Assembly: GCA_026214975.1 (NCBI GenBank)
Contig: JAOBSW010000332.1
Location: 1-64,000, forward strand
Direction of reading: 5' to 3'
DNA length: 64,000 nt
From: Gentiana macrophylla
Taxonomy: Eukaryota; Streptophyta; Magnoliopsida; Gentianales; Gentianaceae
The notes below the pieces were generated by a model. It worked only from the letters and a program-made list of their open reading frames with translations. It was not told where the DNA came from and made no database searches. A program made the position numbers and the translations under genes. Positions 1 through 15,000 of this stretch are shown here, in pieces (the stretch's first letter is position 1; each line of letters opens with the position of its first letter).

Positions 1-3000
1 CACGTCGTTGGCATCGGAAAGGGCTTTCGAGAATGGTGAAGCGCACGTGGAGCGGACACGGGAGCGAAGGTTATGGCCAAAATACTAGCGCGGGTCCACG
101 AACCACGAATGGGGTCATGCACAAATCCACCGACATCCCGAGGTACCCGACGAACCACAGAAAATCCCGAGAAGCACACCACGTCGTTGGCATCGGAAAG
201 GGCTTTCAGAATGGTGAGCTTGCGTGGAGCGGACCACGGGGCGAAGGTTATGGCCAAAATACTAGCGCGGGTCCACGAACCACGAATGGGGTCATGCACA
301 AATCCACCGACATCCCGAGTACCGGTAGAAAATCCCGAAAAAGAAGCACCACGTCGTTGGCATCGGAAAGGGCTTTCGAGAATGGTGAAGCGCGTGGAGC
401 GGACACGGGAGCCGAAGGTTATGGCCAAAATACTAGCGGGTCCACGAACCACGAATGGGGTCATGCACAAATCCCGACATCCCGAAGTACCGGCGAAGAA
501 AATCCCGAGAAGCACACCACGTCGTTGGCATCGGAAAGGGCTTTCGAGAATGGTGAAGCTGCGCGTGGAGCGGACCACGGGAGCGAAGGTTATGGCCAAA
601 ATACTATGCAGGTCCACGAACCACGAATGGGGTCATGCACAAATCCACCGACATCCCGAGTACCGGCGAGGTAGAAAATCCCGAGAAGCACACCACGTCG
701 TTGGCATCGGAAAGGGCTTTCGAGAATGGTGAAGCTTGCGTGGAGCGACCACGGGGCGAAGGTTATGGCCAAAATACTATGCGGGTCCACGAACCACGAA
801 TGGGGTCATGCACAAATCCACCGACATCCCGAGGTACCGACGAAACCACGAGAAAATCCCGAGAAGCACACCACGTCGTTGGCATCGGAAAGGGCTTTCG
901 AGAATGGTGAAGCTTGCGTGGAGCGGACACGAGGAGCGAAGGTTATGGCCAAAATACTAGCGCGGGTCCACGAACCACGAATGGGGTCATGCACAAATCC
1001 ACCGACATCCCGAGGTACCGGCGAAGGTAGAAAATCCCGAGAAGCACACCACGTCGTTGGCATCGGAAAGGGCTTTCGAGAATGGTGAAGCTGCGTGGAG
1101 CGGACCACGGGAGCGAAGGTTATGGCCAAAATACTATGCGGGTCCACGAACCACGAATGGGGTCATGCACAAATCCACCGACATCCCGAGGTACCGGCGA
1201 ACCACAGAAAATCCCGAGAAGCACACCACGTCGTTGGCATCGGAAAGGGCTTTCGAGAATGGTGAAGCTGCGCGTGGAGCGGACACGGAGAGCGAAGGTT
1301 ATGGCCAAAATACTATGCGGGTCCACGAACCACGAATGGGGTCATGCACAAATCCACCGACATCGAGGTACCGTGGTAGAAAATCCCGAGAAGCAGCACC
1401 ACGTCGTTGGCATCGGAAAGGGCTTTCGAGAATGGTGAGCTGCGCGTGGAGCGGACACGGGAGCGAAGGTTATGGCCAAAATACTAGCGCGGGTCCACGA
1501 ACCACGAATGGGGTCATGCACAAATCCACCGACATCCCGAGGTACCGGCGAACCACGAGAAAATCCCGAGAAGCACACCACGTCGTTGGCATCGGAAAGG
1601 GCTTTCGAATGGTGAAGCGCGTTGCGTGGAGCGGACACGGGAGCGAAGGTTATGGCCAAAATACTATGCGGGTCCACGAACCACGAATGGGGTCATGCAC
1701 AAATCCACCGACATCCCGAGTACCGACGAGGTAGAAAATCCCGAGAAGCACACCACGTCGTTGGCATCGGAAAGGGCTTTCGAATGGTGAAGCGCGCGTG
1801 GAGCGGACGGACGGGAGCGAAGGTTATGGCCAAAATACTAGCGGGTCCACGAACCACGAATGGGGTCATGCACAAATCCACCGACATCCCCGACGAACCC
1901 GAGGTAGAAAATCCCGAGAAGCACACCACGTCGTTGGCATCGGAAAGGGCTTTCAGAATGGTGTGCGCGGCGTGGAGCGGACACGGGAGCGAAGGTTATG
2001 GCCAAAATACTACTATGCAGGTCCACGAACCACGAATGGGGTCATGCACAAATCCACCGACATCCCGAGTACCGGCGAACCACGAGAAAATCCCGAGAAG
2101 CACACCACGTCGTTGGCATCGGAAAGGGCTTTCGAGAATGGTGAAGTGAAGCTGCGCGTGGAGCGGACCACGGGAGCGAAGGTTATGGCCAAAATACTAT
2201 GCGGGTCCACGAACCACGAATGGGGTCATGCACAAATCCACCGACATCCCGAGGTACCGAAAACCACAGAAAATCCCGAGAAGCACACCACGTCGTTGGC
2301 ATCGGAAAGGGCTTTCGAGAATGGTGAAGCTGTGCGTGGAGCGGACCACGGGAGCGAAGGTTATGGCCAAAATACTAGCAGGTCCACGAACCACGAATGG
2401 GGTCATGCACAAATCCACCGACATCCCGAGGTAGAAAACCAGAAAATCCCGAGAAGCACACCACGTCGTTGGCATCGGAAAGGGCTTTCGAATGGTGGCT
2501 GCGCGTGGAGCGGACCACGGGAGCGAAGGTTATGGCCAAAATACTAGCGCGCAGGTCCACGAACCACGAATGGGGTCATGCACAAATCCACCGACATCCC
2601 GAGGTACCGGCGAACCACGAAAAATCCCGAGAAGCACACCACGTCGTTGGCATCGGAAAGGGCTTTCGAATGGTGAAGCGCGCGTGGAGCGGACACGGGG
2701 CGAAGGTTATGGCCAAAATACTATGCGGGTCCACGAACCACGAATGGGGTCATGCACAAATCCACCGACATCCCGAGGTACCGGCGAAGGTAGAAAATCC
2801 CGAGAAGCACACCACGTCGTTGGCATCGGAAAGGGCTTTCGAGAATGGTGAAGCTGCACGTGGAGCGGACACGGGAGCGAAGGTTATGGCCAAAATACTA
2901 TGCGGGTCCACGAACCACGAATGGGGTCATGCACAAATCCACCGACATCCCGAGGTACCGACGAACCACAGAAAATCCCGAGAAGCACACCACGTCGTTG

Positions 3001-6000
3001 GCATCGGAAAGGGCTTTCCAGAATGGTGAAGCTGCCGCGTGGAGCGGACACGGGAGCGAAGGTTATGGCCAAAATACTAGCGCGGGTCCACGAACCACGA
3101 ATGGGGTCATGCACAAATCCACCGACATCCGAGGTACCGGCGAACCCACGAAAATCCCGAGAAGCACACCACGTCGTTGGCATCGGAAAGGGCTTTCGAA
3201 TGTGAAGCGCGCGTGGAGCGGACACGGGAGCGAAGGTTATGGCCAAAATACTATGCGGGTCCACGAACCACGAATAGGGTCATGCACAAATCCACCGACA
3301 TCCCGAGTACCGGCGAACCACAGAGAAAATCCCGAGAAGCACACCACGTCGTTGGCATCGGAAAGGGCTTTCGAGAATGGTGAAGCTGCGTGGAGCGGAC
3401 ACGGGAGCGAAGGTTATGGCCAAAATACTAGCGCGGGTCCACGAACCACGAATGGGGTCATGCACAAATCCACCGACATCCCGAGGTAGAAAATCCCGAG
3501 AAGTGCACCACGTCGTTGGCATCGGAAAGGGCTTTCGAGAATGGTGAGCTAGCGCGTGGAGCGGACACACGGGAGCGAAGGTTATGGCCAAAATACTATG
3601 CGGGTCCACGAACCACGAATGGGGTCATGCACAAATCCACCGACATCCCAGTACCGGCGAACCAGAAAATCCCGAGAAGCACACCACGTCGTTGGCATCG
3701 GAAAGGGCTTTCGAGAATGGTGAAGCGCGCGTGGAGCGGACACGGGGGCGAAGGTTATGGCCAAAATACTAGCGCGGGTCCACGAACCACGAATGGGGTC
3801 ATGCACAAATCCACCGACATCCCGAGTACCGGCGGTAGAAAATCCCGAGAAGCACACCACGTCGTTGGCATCGGAAAGGGCTTTCGAGAATGGTGAAGCG
3901 CGCGTGGAGCGGACACGGGAGGCGAAGGTTATGGCCAAAATACTAGCGCGGGTCCACGAACCACGAATGGGGTCATGCACAAATCCACCGACATCCCGAG
4001 TACCGGCGAACCACGAAAATCCCGAGAAGCACACCACGTCGTTGGCATCGGAAAGGGCTTTCGAGAATGGTGAAGCTGCTGCGTGGAGCGGACACGGGAG
4101 CGAAGGTTATGGCCAAAATACTATGCGGGTCCACGAACCACGAATGGGGTCATGCACAAATCCACCGACATCCCGAGGTAGAAAATCCCGAGAAGCACAC
4201 CACGTCGTTGGCATCGGAAAGGGCTTTCGAGAATGGTGAAGCGCGCGTGGAGCGGACCACGGGAGGCGAAGGTTATGGCCAAAATACTAGCGCGGGTCCA
4301 CGAACCACGAATGGGGTCATGCACAAATCCACCGACATCCCGAGGTAGAAAATCCCGAAAAAGCACACCGCGTCGTTGGCATCGGAAAGGGCTTTTTCGA
4401 ATGGTGAGCTGCGCGTGGAGCGGACCACGGGGCGAAGGTTATGGCCAAAATACTATGCGGGTCCACGAACCACGAATGGGGTCATGCACAAATCCACCGA
4501 CATCCCGAGTACCCGTAGAAAATCCCGAGAAGCACACCACGTCGTTGGCATCGGAAAGGGCTTTCGAAGAATGGTGAGCGCTGCGTGGAGCGGACACGGG
4601 AGGCGAAGGTTATGGCCAAAATACTAGCACGCGGGTCCACGAACCACGAATGGGGTCATGCACAAATCCACCGACATCCCGAGGTAGAAAATCCCGAGAA
4701 GCACACCACGTCGTTGGCATCGGAAAGGGCTTTCGAGAATGGTGAAGCGCGCGTGGAGCGGACACGGGGAGCGAAGGTTATGGCCAAAATACTATGCGGG
4801 TCCACGAACCACGAATGGGGTCATGCACAAATCCACCGACATCCCGAGGTACCGGCGGTAGAAAATCCCGAGAAGCACACCACGTCGTTGGCATCGGAAA
4901 GGGCTTTCGAGAATGGTGAAGCTGCGCGTGGAGCGGACACGGGAGCGAAGGTTATGGCCAAAATACTAGCGCGGGTCCACGAACCACGAATGGGGTCATG
5001 CACAAATCCACCGACATCCCGAGGTACCGGCGAACCACAGAAAATCCCGAGAAGCACACCACGTCGTTGGCATCGGAAAGGGCTTTCGAGAATGGTGAGC
5101 TGCGTGGAGCGGACCACGGGAGGCGAAGGTTATGGCCAAAATACTATGCGGGTCCACGAACCACGAATGGGGTCATGCACAATCCACCGACATCGACATC
5201 CCGAGGCGAAAACCGAGAAAATCCCGAGAAGCACACCACGTCGTTGGCATCGGAAAGGGCTTTCAGAATGGTGAAGCTTGCACGTGGAGCGGACACGGGA
5301 GCGAAGGTTATGGCCAAAATACTATGCGGGTCCACGAACCACGAATGGGGTCATGCACAAATCCACCGACATCCCGAGGTACCGAAAAACCACGAGAAAA
5401 ATCCCGAGAAGCACACCACGTCGTTGGCATCGGAAAGGGCTTTCGAATGGTGAGCTGCGCGTGGAGCGGACACGGGAGGCGAAGGTTATGGCCAAAATAC
5501 TATGCGGGTCCACGAACCACGAATGGGGTCATGCACAAATCCACCGACATCCCCGAGGTAGAAAATCCCGAGAAGCACACCACGTCGTTGGCATCGGAAA
5601 GGGCTTTCGAGAATGGTGAAGCGCGCGTGGAGCGGACACGGGAGCGAAGGTTATGGCCAAAATACTAGCGCGGGTCCACGAACCACGAATGGGGTCATGC
5701 ACAAATCCACCGACATCCCGAGGTACCGGCGAACCACGAGAAAATCCCGAGAAGCACCACGTCGTTGGCATCGGAAAGGGCTTTCGAGAATGGTGAGCTT
5801 TGCGCGTGGAGCGGACACGGGAGCGAAGGTTATGGCCAAAATACTAGCGCGGGTCCACGAACCACGAATGGGGTCATGCACAAATCCACCGACATCCCGA
5901 GGTACCGAAAAACCACGAGAAAATCCCGAAGAAGCACACCACGTCGTTGGCATCGGAAAGGGCTTTCAGAATGGTGAAGCTGCGCGTGGAGCGGACACGG

Positions 6001-9000
6001 GGCGAAGGTTATGGCCAAAATACTAGCGCGGGTCCACGAACCACGAATGGGGTCATGCACAAATCCACCGACATCCCGAGGTACCGGCGAGGTAGAAAAT
6101 CCCGAGAAGCACACCACGTCGTTGGCATCGGAAAGGGCTTTCGAGAATGGTGAAGCTTGCGCGTGGAGCGGACCACGGGAGCGAAGGTTATGGCCAAAAT
6201 ACTACTAGCGCGGGTCCACGAACCACGAATGGGGTCATGCACAAATCCACCGACATCCCGAGGTACCGGCGAACCAGAAAATCCCGAGAAGCACACCACG
6301 TCGTTGGCATCGGAAAGGGCTTTCGAGAATGGTGAGCGCGCGTGGAGCGGACCACGGGGCGAAGGTTATGGCCAAAATACTATGCGGGTCCACGAACCAC
6401 GAATGGGGTCATGCACAAATCCACCGACATCCCGAGGTACCGGCGAAGGTAGAAAATCCCGAGAAGCACACCACGTCGTTGGCATCGGAAAGGGGCTTTT
6501 CGGAGAATGGTGAGCGCACGTGGAGCGGACACGGGAGCGAAGGTTATGGCCAAAATACTAGCGCGGGTCCACGAACCACGAATGGGGTCATGCACAAATC
6601 CACCGACATCCCGAGGTACCGCGAACCACGAGAAAATCCCCGAGAAGCACCACGTCGTTGGCATCGGAAAGGCTTTCGGAATGGTGAGCGCGCGTGGAGC
6701 GGACCACGGGAGCGAAGGTTATGGCCAAAATACTATGCGGGTCCACGAACCACGAATGGGGTCATGCACAAATCCACCGACATCCCATCCCGAACCGGTG
6801 AAAATCCCGAGAAGCACACCACGTCGTTGGCATCGGAAAGGGCTTTCGAGAATGGTGAAGCTGCTGCGTGGAGCGGACGCGGAGAGCGAAGGTTATGGCC
6901 AAAATACTAGCGCGGGTCCACGAACCACGAATGGGGTCATGCACAAATCCACCGACATCCCGAGGTACCGGCGAACCCGAGAAAATCCCGAGAAGCACCC
7001 ACGTCGTTGGCATCGGAAAGGGCTTTCGAGAATGGTGAAGCGCGCGTGGAGCGGACACGGGGAGCGAAGGTTATGGCCAAAATACTATGCGGGTCCACGA
7101 ACCACGAATGGGGTCATGCACAAATCCACCGACATCCCGAGTACCGGCGAACCCAGAAAATCCCGAGAAGCACACCACGTCGTTGGCATCGGAAAGGGCT
7201 TTCGAGAATGGTGAAGCTGCGCGTGGAGCGGACCACGGGAGCGAAGGTTATGGCCAAAATACTATGCGGGTCCACGAACCACGAATGGGGTCATGCACAA
7301 ATCCACCGACATCCCAGGTACCCGGCGAGGTAGAGAAAATCCCGAGAAGCACACCACGTCGTTGGCATCGGAAAGGGCTTTCGAATGGTGAAGCTGCTGC
7401 GCGTGGAGCGGACACGGGAGCGAAGGTTATGGCCAAAATACTAGCGCGGGTCCACGAACCACGAATGGGGTCATGCACAAATCCACCGACATCCCAGTAC
7501 CGGCGAACCAGAAAATCCCGAGAAGCACACCACGTCGTTGGCATCGGAAAGGGCTTTCGAGAATGGTGAAGCTGCGTGGAGCGGACACGGGAGCGAAGGT
7601 TATGGCCAAAATACTATGCAGGTCCACGAACCACGAATGGGGTCATGCACAAATCCACCGACATCCCGAGTATCCCGGCGAAGAAAATCCCGAGAAGCAC
7701 ACCACGTCGTTGGCATCGGAAAGGGCTTTTCGAATGGTGAAGCTTGCGCGTGGAGCGGACCACGGGAGCGAAGGTTATGGCCAAAATACTATGCGGGTCC
7801 ACGAACCACGAATGGGGTCATGCACAAATCCACCGACATCCCAGGTACCGGCGTAGAAAATCCCGAGAAGCACACCACGTCGTTGGCATCGGAAAGGGCT
7901 TTCGAGAATGGTGAAGCTTGCGTGGAGCGGACACGGGGAGCGAAGGTTATGGCCAAAATACTATGCGGGTCCACGAACCACGAATGGGGTCATGCACAAA
8001 TCCACCGACATCCCGAGGTAGAAAACCACAGAAAATCCCGAGAAGCACACCACGTCGTTGGCATCGGAAAAGGGCTTTCGAGAATGGTGAAGCGCGCGTG
8101 GAGCGGACCACGGGAGCGAAGGTTATGGCCAAAATACTATGCGGGTCCACGAACCACGAATGGGGTCATGCACAAATCCACCGACATCCCGAGTACCGGC
8201 GAACCACAGAAAATCCCGAGAAGCACACCACGTCGTTGGCATCGGAAAGGGCTTTCGAGAATGGTGAGCTGCGTGGAGCGGACACGGGAGCGAAGGTTAT
8301 GGCCAAAATACTAGCGCGGGTCCACGAACCACGAATGGGGTCATGCACAAATCCACCGACATCCCGAGTACCGTAGAAAATCCCGAGAAGCACACCACGT
8401 CGTTGGCATCGGAAAGGGCTTTCAGAATGGTGAAGCTGCGCGTGGAGCGGACACGGGAGCGAAGGTTATGGCCAAAATACTATGCGGGTCCACGAACCAC
8501 GAATGGGGTCATGCACAAATCCACCGACATCCCGAGTACCCGCGAACCACGAGAAAATCCCGAGAAGCACACCACGTCGTTGGCATCGGAAAGGGCTTTC
8601 GAGAATGGTGAGCTGCGCGTGGAGCGGACCACGGGAGCGAAGGTTATGGCCAAAATACTATGCGGGTCCACGAACCACGAATGGGGTCATGCACAAATCC
8701 ACCGACATCCCGAGTACCGGCGAACCCGTAGAAAAATCCCGAAGCACACACGTCGTTGGCATCGGAAAGGGCTTTCAGAATGGTGAAGCTGCGTGGAGCG
8801 GACACGGAGGCGAAGGTTATGGCCAAAATACTAGCGGGTCCACGAACCACGAATGGGGTCATGCACAAATCCACCGACATCCCGAGTGGCGAGAAAATCC
8901 CGAGAAGCACACCACGTCGTTGGCATCGGAAAGGGCTTTCGAGAATGGTGAGCGCGCGTGGAGCGGACACGGGAGCGAAGGTTATGGCCAAAATACTATG

Positions 9001-12000
9001 CGGGTCCACGAACCACGAATGGGGTCATGCACAAATCCACCGACATCCCGAGTACCGGCGAACCAGAAAATCCCGAGAAGCACACCACGTCGTTGGCATC
9101 GGAAAGGGCTTTCGAGAATGGTGGTGAGCGCGCGTGGAGCGGACACGGGGCGAAGGTTATGGCCAAAATACTACGCAGGTCCACGAACCACGAATGGGGT
9201 CATGCACAAATCCCGACACATCCCGTACCGAACCAGAGAAAATCCCGAGAAGCACACCACGTCGTTGGCATCGGAAAGGGCTTTCGAATGGTGGTTTGCG
9301 CGTGGAGCGGACACGGGAGCGAAGGTTATGGCCAAAATACTATGCGCGGGTCCACGAACCACGAATGGGGTCATGCACAAATCCACCGACATCCCGAGGT
9401 AGAAAATCCCGAGAAAATCCCGAGAAGCACGTCGTTGGCATCGGAAAGGGCTTTTCGAATGGTGAAGCTTGCGCGTGGAGCGGACCACGGGAGCGAAGGT
9501 TATGGCCAAAATACTATGCGGGTCCCACGAACCACGAATGGGGTCATGCACAAATCCACCGACATCCCGAGTACCCCGAACCACGAAGAAAATCCCCGAA
9601 GCACACCACGTCGTTGGCATCGGAAAGGGCTTTCGAATGGTGAAGCGCGCGTGGAGCGGACACGGGAGCGAAGGTTATGGCCAAAATACTAGCGCGGGTC
9701 CACGAACCACGAATGGGGTCATGCACAAATCCACCGACATCCCGGTACCGGCGAACCAGAAAATCCCGAGAAGCACACCACGTCGTTGGCATCGGAAAGG
9801 GCTTTTCGAGAATGGTGAAGCTGCGTGGAGCGGACCACGGGAGCGAAGGTTATGGCCAAAATACTAGCGCGGGTCCACGAACCACGAATGGGGTCATGCA
9901 CAAATCCACCGACATCCCAGTACCCGAAAGGTAGAAAATCCCGAGAAGCACACCACGTCGTTGGCATCGGAAAGGGCTTTCGAGAATGGTGAAGCTGCGC
10001 GTGGAGCGGACCACGGGGCGAAGGTTATGGCCAAAATACTAGCACGCGGGTCCACGAACCACGAATGGGGTCATGCACAAATCCACCGACATCCCGAGTA
10101 CCGGCGAAGGTAGAAAATCCCGAGAAGCACACCACGTCGTTGGCATCGGAAAGGGCTTTCGAGAATGGTGAGCTGCGCGTGGAGCGGACCACGGGAGCGA
10201 AGGTTATGGCCAAAATACTATGCGGGTCCACGAACCACGAATGGGGTCATGCACAAATCCACCGACATCCCGAGGTAGAAAATCCCGAGAAGCACACCAC
10301 GTCGTTGGCATCGGAAAGGGCTTTCGGAGAATGGTGAAGCTGCGCGTGGAGCGGACACGAGCGAAGGTTATGGCCAAAATACTAGCGCGGGTCCACGAAC
10401 CACGAATGGGGTCATGCACAAATCCACCGACATCCCGAGGTACCGGCGAACCCGAGAAAATCCCGAGAAGCACACCACGTCGTTGGCATCGGAAAGGGCT
10501 TTCCAGAATGGTGAAGCGCGCGTGGAGCGGACCAGGGGGCGAAGGTTATGGCCAAAATACTATGCGGGTCCACGAACCACGAATGGGGTCATGCACAAAT
10601 CCACCGACATCCGAGGTAGAAAATCCCGAGAAGCACACCACGTCGTTGGCATCGGAAAGGGCTTTCGAGAATGGTGAAGCTGCGCGTGGAGCGGACACGG
10701 GAGCGAAGGTTATGGCCAAAATACTATGCGGGTCCACGAACCACGAATGGGGTCATGCACAAATCCACCGACATCCCGAAGTACCGGCGTAGAAAATCCC
10801 GAGAAGCACACCACGTCGTTGGCATCGGAAAGGGCTTTCGAATGGTGAGCGCTGCGTGGAGCGGACCACGGGAGCGAAGGTTATGGCCAAAATACTATGC
10901 GGGTCCACGAACCACGAATGGGGTCATGCACAAATCCACCGACATCCCGAGTACCGGCGAAGGTAGAAAATCCCGAGAAGTGCACCACGTCGTTGGCATC
11001 GGAAAGGGCTTTCGAATGGTTGAGCTGCACGTGGAGCGGACACGGGAGCGAAGGTTATGGCCAAAATACTATGCGGGTCCACGAACCACGAATGGGGTCA
11101 TGCACAAATCCACCGACATCCCGAGGTACCGGCGAGGTAGAAAATCCCGAAGCACACCACGTCGTTGGCATCGGAAAGGGCTTTTCGAGAATGGTGAAGC
11201 TGCTGCGTGGAGCGGACCACGGGAGCGAAGGTTATGGCCAAAATACTAGCGCGGGTCCACGAACCACGAATGGGGTCATGCACAAATCCACCGACATCCC
11301 AGGTACCCGGCGGTAGAAAATCCCGAGAAAGCACACCACGTCGTTGGCATCGGAAAGGGCTTTCGAGAATGGTGAAGCGCGCGTGGAGCGGACACGGGAG
11401 CGAAGGTTATGGCCAAAATACTACTGCGCGGGTCCACGAACCACGAATGGGGTCATGCACAAATCCACCGACATCCCGAGGTACCGGCGAACCACGTAGA
11501 AAATCCCGAGAAGCACACCACGTCGTTGGCATCGGAAAGGGCTTTCGAGAATGGTGAAGCGCGTGGAGCGGACACGGGGGCGAAGGTTATGGCCAAAATA
11601 CTAGCGCAGGTCCACGAACCACGAATGGGGTCATGCACAAATCCACCGACATCCCGAGGTAGAAAATCCCGAGAAGCACACCACGTCGTTGGCATCGGAA
11701 AGGGCTTTCGAGAATGGTGAGCGCGTGGAGCGGACCACGGGGCGAAGGTTATGGCCAAAATACTACTGCGGGTCCACGAACCACGAATGGGGTCATGCAC
11801 AAATCCACCGACATCCCGAGGTACCGGCGAACCAGAAAATCCCGAGAAGCACACCACGTCGTTGGCATCGGAAAGGGCTTTCGAATGGTGAGCTGCGCGT
11901 GGAGCGGACCACGGGAGCGAAGGTTATGGCCAAAATACTATGCAGGTCCACGAACCACGAATGGGGTCATGCACAAATCCACCGACATCCCGAGTACCGG

Positions 12001-15000
12001 CGAACCCACGGAAAATCCCGAGAAGCACACCACGTCGTTGGCATCGGAAAGGGCTTTCGAATGGTGAGCTGCGCGTGGAGCGGACACGGGGCGAAGGTTA
12101 TGGCCAAAATACTAGCGCGGGTCCACGAACCACGAATGGGGTCATGCACAAATCCACCGACATCCCGAGTACCGGCGAAAGGTAGAAAATCCCGAGAAGC
12201 ACACCACGTCGTTGGCATCGGAAAGGGCTTTCGAGAATGGTGAAGCGCACGTGGAGCGGACCACGGGAGCGAAGGTTATGGCCAAAATACTAGCGCGGGT
12301 CCACGAACCACGAATGGGGTCATGCACAAATCCACCGACATCCCGAGTACCGGCGAACCACGAGAAAATCCCGAGAAGCACACCACGTCGTTGGCATCGG
12401 AAAGGGCTTTCGAAGAATGGTGTTTGCGCGTGGAGCGGACACGGGAGCGAAGGTTATGGCCAAAATACTATACGGGTCCACGAACCACGAATGGGGTCAT
12501 GCACAAATCCACCGACATCCCGAGTACCGGCGAACCACAGAAAATCCCGAGAAGCACACCACGTCGTTGGCATCGGAAAGGGCTTTCGAGAATGGTGAGC
12601 TGCGTGGAGCGGACACGGGAGCGAAGGTTATGGCCAAAATACTACTACGCGGGTCCACGAACCACGAATGGGGTCATGCACAAATCCACCGACATCCCGG
12701 TACCGGCGAACCACAGAAAATCCCGAGAAAGCACACCACGTCGTTGGCATCGGAAAGGGCTTTCGAATGGTGAAGCTGCGCGTGGAGCGGACACGAGAGC
12801 GAAGGTTATGGCCAAAATACTATGCGGGTCCACGAACCACGAATGGGGTCATGCACAAATCCACCGACATCCCGAGGTAGAAAATCCCGAGAAGCACACC
12901 ACGTCGTTGGCATCGGAAAGGGCTTTCGAGAATGGTGAAGCGCGCGTGGAGCGGACACGGGAGCGAAGGTTATGGCCAAAATACTAACGCACGCAGGTCC
13001 ACGAACCACGAATGGGGTCATGCACAAATCCACCGACATCCCGAGTACCCCGCGAACCAGAAAATCCCGAGAAGCACACCACGTCGTTGGCATCGGAAAG
13101 GGCTTTCGAGAATGGTGAAGCTGCGCGTGGAGCGGACCACGGGGGCGAAGGTTATGGCCAAAATACTAGCGCGGGTCCACGAACCACGAATGGGGTCATG
13201 CACAAATCCACCGACATCCCGAGTGTACCGGCGAACCAGAAAATCCCGAGAAGCACACCACGTCGTTGGCATCGGAAAGGGCTTTCGAATGGTGAGCTGC
13301 GCGTGGAGCGGACCACGGGAGCGAAGGTTATGGCCAAAATACTATGCGGGTCCACGAACCACGAATGGGGTCATGCACAAATCCACCGACATCCCGAGGT
13401 ACCGGCGAACCACGAGAAAATCCCGAGAAGCACACCACGTCGTTGGCATCGGAAAGGGCTTTCGAATGGTGAAGCTGCCGTGGAGCGGACACGGGAGCGA
13501 AGGTTATGGCCAAAATACTATGCGGGTCCACGAACCACGAATGGGGTCATGCACAAATCCACCGACATCCCGAGGTACCGGCGAACCACAGAAAATCCCC
13601 CGAGAAGCACACCACGTCGTTGGCATCGGAAAGGGCTTTCGAATGGTGAAGCGCGCGTGGAGCGGACACGGGAGCGAAGGTTATGGCCAAAATACTAGCG
13701 CGGGTCCACGAACCACGAATGGGGTCATGCACAAATCCACCGACATCCCGAGATACCCCGAGGTAGAAAATCCCGAGAAGTGCACCACGTCGTTGGCATC
13801 GGAAAGGGCTTTCGAGAATGGTGAAGCTGCGTGGAGCGGACACGGGAGCGAAGGTTATGGCCAAAATACTATGCGGGTCCACGAACCACGAATGGGGTCA
13901 TGCACAAATCCACCGACATCCCGAGGTACCGAGGTAGAAAATCCCGAGAAGCACACCACGTCGTTGGCATCGGAAAGGGCTTTTCAGAATGGTGAAGCTG
14001 CATGCGTGGAGCGGACACGGGGGCGAAGGTTATGGCCAAAATACTAGCGCGGGTCCACGAACCACGAATGGGGTCATGCACAAATCCACCGACATCCCGA
14101 GGTACCGGCGTAGAAAATCCCGAGAAGCACCACGTCGTTGGCATCGGAAAGGGCTTTTCGAATGGTGAAGCGCGCGTGGAGCGGACACGGGAGCGAAGGT
14201 TATGGCCAAAATACTAGCGCGGGTCCACGAACCACGAATGGGGTCATGCACAAATCCACCGACATCCCGAGGTAGAAAACCCCGAAAATCCACACCACGT
14301 CGTTGGCATCGGAAAGGGCTTTCCAGAATGGTGCTGCGCGTGTGGAGCGGACACGGGGGCGAAGGTTATGGCCAAAATACTACTGCACGGGTCCACGAAC
14401 CACGAATGGGGTCATGCACAAATCCACCGACATCCCGAGTACCGGCGAACCACAGAAAATCCCGAGAAGCACACCACGTCGTTGGCATCGGAAGGGCTTT
14501 CGAATGGTGAGCGCGCGTGGAGCGGACCACGAGGAGCGAAGGTTATGGCCAAAATACTAGCGCGGGTCCACGAACCACGAATGGGGTCATGCACAAATCC
14601 ACCGACATCCCGAGGTACCGAAAAACCCAGAAAATCCCGAGAAGCACACCACGTCGTTGGCATCGGAAAGGGCTTTCGAGAATGGTGAAGCGCTGCGTGG
14701 AGCGGACACGGGAGCGAAGGTTATGGCCAAAATACTAGCGCGGGTCCACGAACCACGAATGGGGTCATGCACAAATCCACCGACATCCCAGGTACCCCGA
14801 ACCGTAGAAAATCCCGAGAAGCACACCACGTCGTTGGCATCGGAAAGGGCTTTCGAGAATGGTGAGCTGCGCGTGGAGCGGACCACGGGAGCGAAGGTTA
14901 TGGCCAAAATACTAGCGCAGGTCCACGAACCACGAATGGGGTCATGCACAAATCCACCGACATCCCGACAGTACCGGCGAACCACGAGAAAATCCCGAGA